From contig CAXTVX010000114.1 of assembly GCA_964247755.1 (NCBI GenBank), positions 1-7,501 on the forward strand: DNA of 7,501 bases. The letters are read 5' to 3'. Positions 6,664-7,501 of this stretch are shown in pieces. Below the pieces are notes generated by a model. That model was not told the origin of the DNA. It made no database searches and was given only the letters and a program-made list of their open reading frames with translations. A program made the position numbers and the translations under genes. The first letter of the stretch is position 1. Each line of letters starts with the position of its first letter. The DNA comes from Lichenicola sp964247755 (GTDB lineage Bacteria; Pseudomonadota; Alphaproteobacteria; Acetobacterales; Acetobacteraceae).

Positions 6664-7470
6664 ATGATTGAGCTGAGTGATCGCGGCATGACCTCCGACG
6701 AGCCAGGACACCACATCTCGGGCGGCCGCAACGTGATCTCCGCCAGCCAGCAAAGCGAGGGCAAGGACATCTTCTTCGCTGCGGTGCAGATGAGCCGCAT
6801 GCCGATGTGTCTGAGCGATCCGCATCAGCCCGATGGTCCGATCATCTTCTGCAACCAGGCCTTCGAGCAGCTGACCGGCTACGGCCAGGACGAGATCCTT
6901 GGGCGCAACTGCCGTTTCCTCCAAGGTCCGGAAACCGATCCTCAAGCTGTCGAGCAGATCCGACAGGCCGTCGCAGCCGAAAAGGACGTGCACATCGAGC
7001 TGCTGAACTACCGCAAGGACGGGTCGCCGTTCTGGAACGCCCTGTTCATCAGCCCTGTAATCGATACCAGTGGCAGGCTGATCTACCACTTCGCCAGCCA
7101 GCTGGACGTGACCCGACGGCGGGAGGGCGAGGCCGTCCTGCAGCAGTCGCAGCGCATGGATACGCTCGGCTCGATGGCGTCCAGCCTAGCGCACGAGTTC
7201 AACAACCTGATGACCATCGTGCTGGGCAACCTGGAGCGGCTGGCCAACGAGGTGAGCACCCCTGGCGGCCAGAAGAGCATCGAGCGGGCGACCTGGGGCG
7301 CGAAGCGCGCCGTTAAGCTGACCGACCAGATGCTGTCGTTCGCGCATCGGCAGTTCCACAACGACCAGATTGTCGACGTTAACGCAACGCTGACGAACTG
7401 TGACAGCATCCTCGACCAGATGGCGGGCGTCGGCGTCACGGTGAAGCTAGAGCATTTTCATTTTACGTGA
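6664..7470 (+). CDS. LOV-domain (blue-light) histidine kinase, truncated by an insertion
   Basis: The N-terminal half is a LOV photosensor (about 36-155). GRNCRFLQG (81-88) contains Cys83, the residue that forms the flavin adduct in blue light. Asn115 in LLNYRKDG, Asn125 in PFWNALFIS and Gln146 in FASQLDVT match the other flavin-contacting positions. A linker leads to a HisKA-type helix with the phosphorylatable His177 (SSLAHEFNNLMTIVLGNLE). The partner helix runs to about residue 250. The native frame holds to VTVKL (residue 262), after which EHFHFT and a TGA come from the inserted element. The HATPase_c domain needed for autophosphorylation is missing, so the product can at most sense light and dimerise, not act as a kinase. 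The start at 6664 has no strong ribosome site; the ATG at 6688 is an alternative. The divergent receiver gene is the likely partner. The rest of the gene may lie beyond the insertion, outside the window. Confidence 0.88.
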   Translation: MIELSDRGMTSDEPGHHISGGRNVISASQQSEGKDIFFAAVQMSRMPMCLSDPHQPDGPIIFCNQAFEQLTGYGQDEILGRNCRFLQGPETDPQAVEQIRQAVAAEKDVHIELLNYRKDGSPFWNALFISPVIDTSGRLIYHFASQLDVTRRREGEAVLQQSQRMDTLGSMASSLAHEFNNLMTIVLGNLERLANEVSTPGGQKSIERATWGAKRAVKLTDQMLSFAHRQFHNDQIVDVNATLTNCDSILDQMAGVGVTVKLEHFHFT

Positions 7471-7501
7471 ACTCATAGCCTGAGTTGGTGAGGTAGTTGC
7501 G
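7450..7501 (-). mobile_element. Left edge of an IS630-like insertion sequence, partial
   Basis: Similarity of the kinase frame ends at CTAG (7447-7450), and the following sequence begins GAGCATTTTCA. CTAG with TA duplication is the target known for IS630-type elements. Just inside, on the minus strand, is a short coding tail ending in a stop, as expected for a transposase reading toward this edge. Only one edge is visible, so the TA duplication and the inverted repeat partner cannot be checked here. Confidence 0.55.
7463..7501 (-). CDS. C-terminus of a probable IS630-family transposase, partial
   Basis: The last 12 codons read RNYLTNSGYEFT, ending with a TAA at 7465-7463. An Asn-Tyr-(Leu/Phe)-x-x-x-Gly-Tyr tail is common at the C-terminus of IS630-family transposases (CxNYFxxxGY type). 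The gene continues beyond the window edge and no catalytic residue is visible. The assignment rests on this short tail together with the CTAG target and the disrupted kinase; another IS family is possible. Confidence 0.45.
   Translation of the reverse strand, partial: RNYLTNSGYEFT

Noticed and set aside
6607..7089. Minus-strand frame of 160 residues opposite the LOV kinase
   Set aside because: It is a shadow of the LOV coding sequence; the plus strand carries the adduct Cys motif and all the flavin contacts.
7450..7460. GAGCATTTTCA as one arm of a dispersed intergenic palindrome (REP-like)
   Set aside because: It lies inside a coding frame at a CTAG site and is followed by a transposase-like tail on the minus strand. 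An IS edge fits better, though only one side is visible.

Overview
The window looks like an accessory, insertion-sequence-rich segment of a GC-rich alphaproteobacterium. Methylobacterium or a close relative is my inference from protein style and from the IS6-family type present; nothing in the window proves it. There are no rRNA, tRNA or CRISPR features. The recognisable content is signal transduction (c-di-GMP, chemotaxis, light sensing) cut up by mobile DNA.

Layout. Positions 1-55 are the outer end of an IS6-family element whose body lies off the left edge. Next come two minus-strand signalling genes. One is a membrane-anchored GGDEF-EAL c-di-GMP protein (144-2123). Upstream of it, in the same direction, is a soluble chemoreceptor with two PAS domains (about 2189-3661). 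From 4042 there is a plus-strand remnant of a secreted beta-propeller sensor, with an in-frame TGA and then loss of homology near 4640. A short minus-strand tail that may come from a MarR-type regulator (4860-4960) stops exactly at a second IS6-type end (4961-5034). That end is abutted by a complete IS6-family element with an intact DDE transposase (5035-about 6013).

Right of the IS lies a divergent pair: a single-domain response regulator on the minus strand (6124-6504) and, on the plus strand, a LOV-domain histidine kinase (6664-). The kinase keeps its photosensory LOV domain and phosphorylatable-His helix but loses its ATPase domain at 7450. There another insertion begins, an IS630-like element at a CTAG target, with the last 12 residues of its transposase entering on the minus strand.

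How the genes relate. The receptor and GGDEF-EAL protein may be co-transcribed and would couple PAS-sensed cytoplasmic signals to chemotaxis and c-di-GMP turnover. The LOV kinase and the divergent CheY-like regulator are probably a cognate blue-light pair, now decoupled by the insertion. I see no undescribed system. The most notable points are the interrupted photoreceptor kinase and the inverted IS6 ends bracketing the 4.9 kb signalling block.
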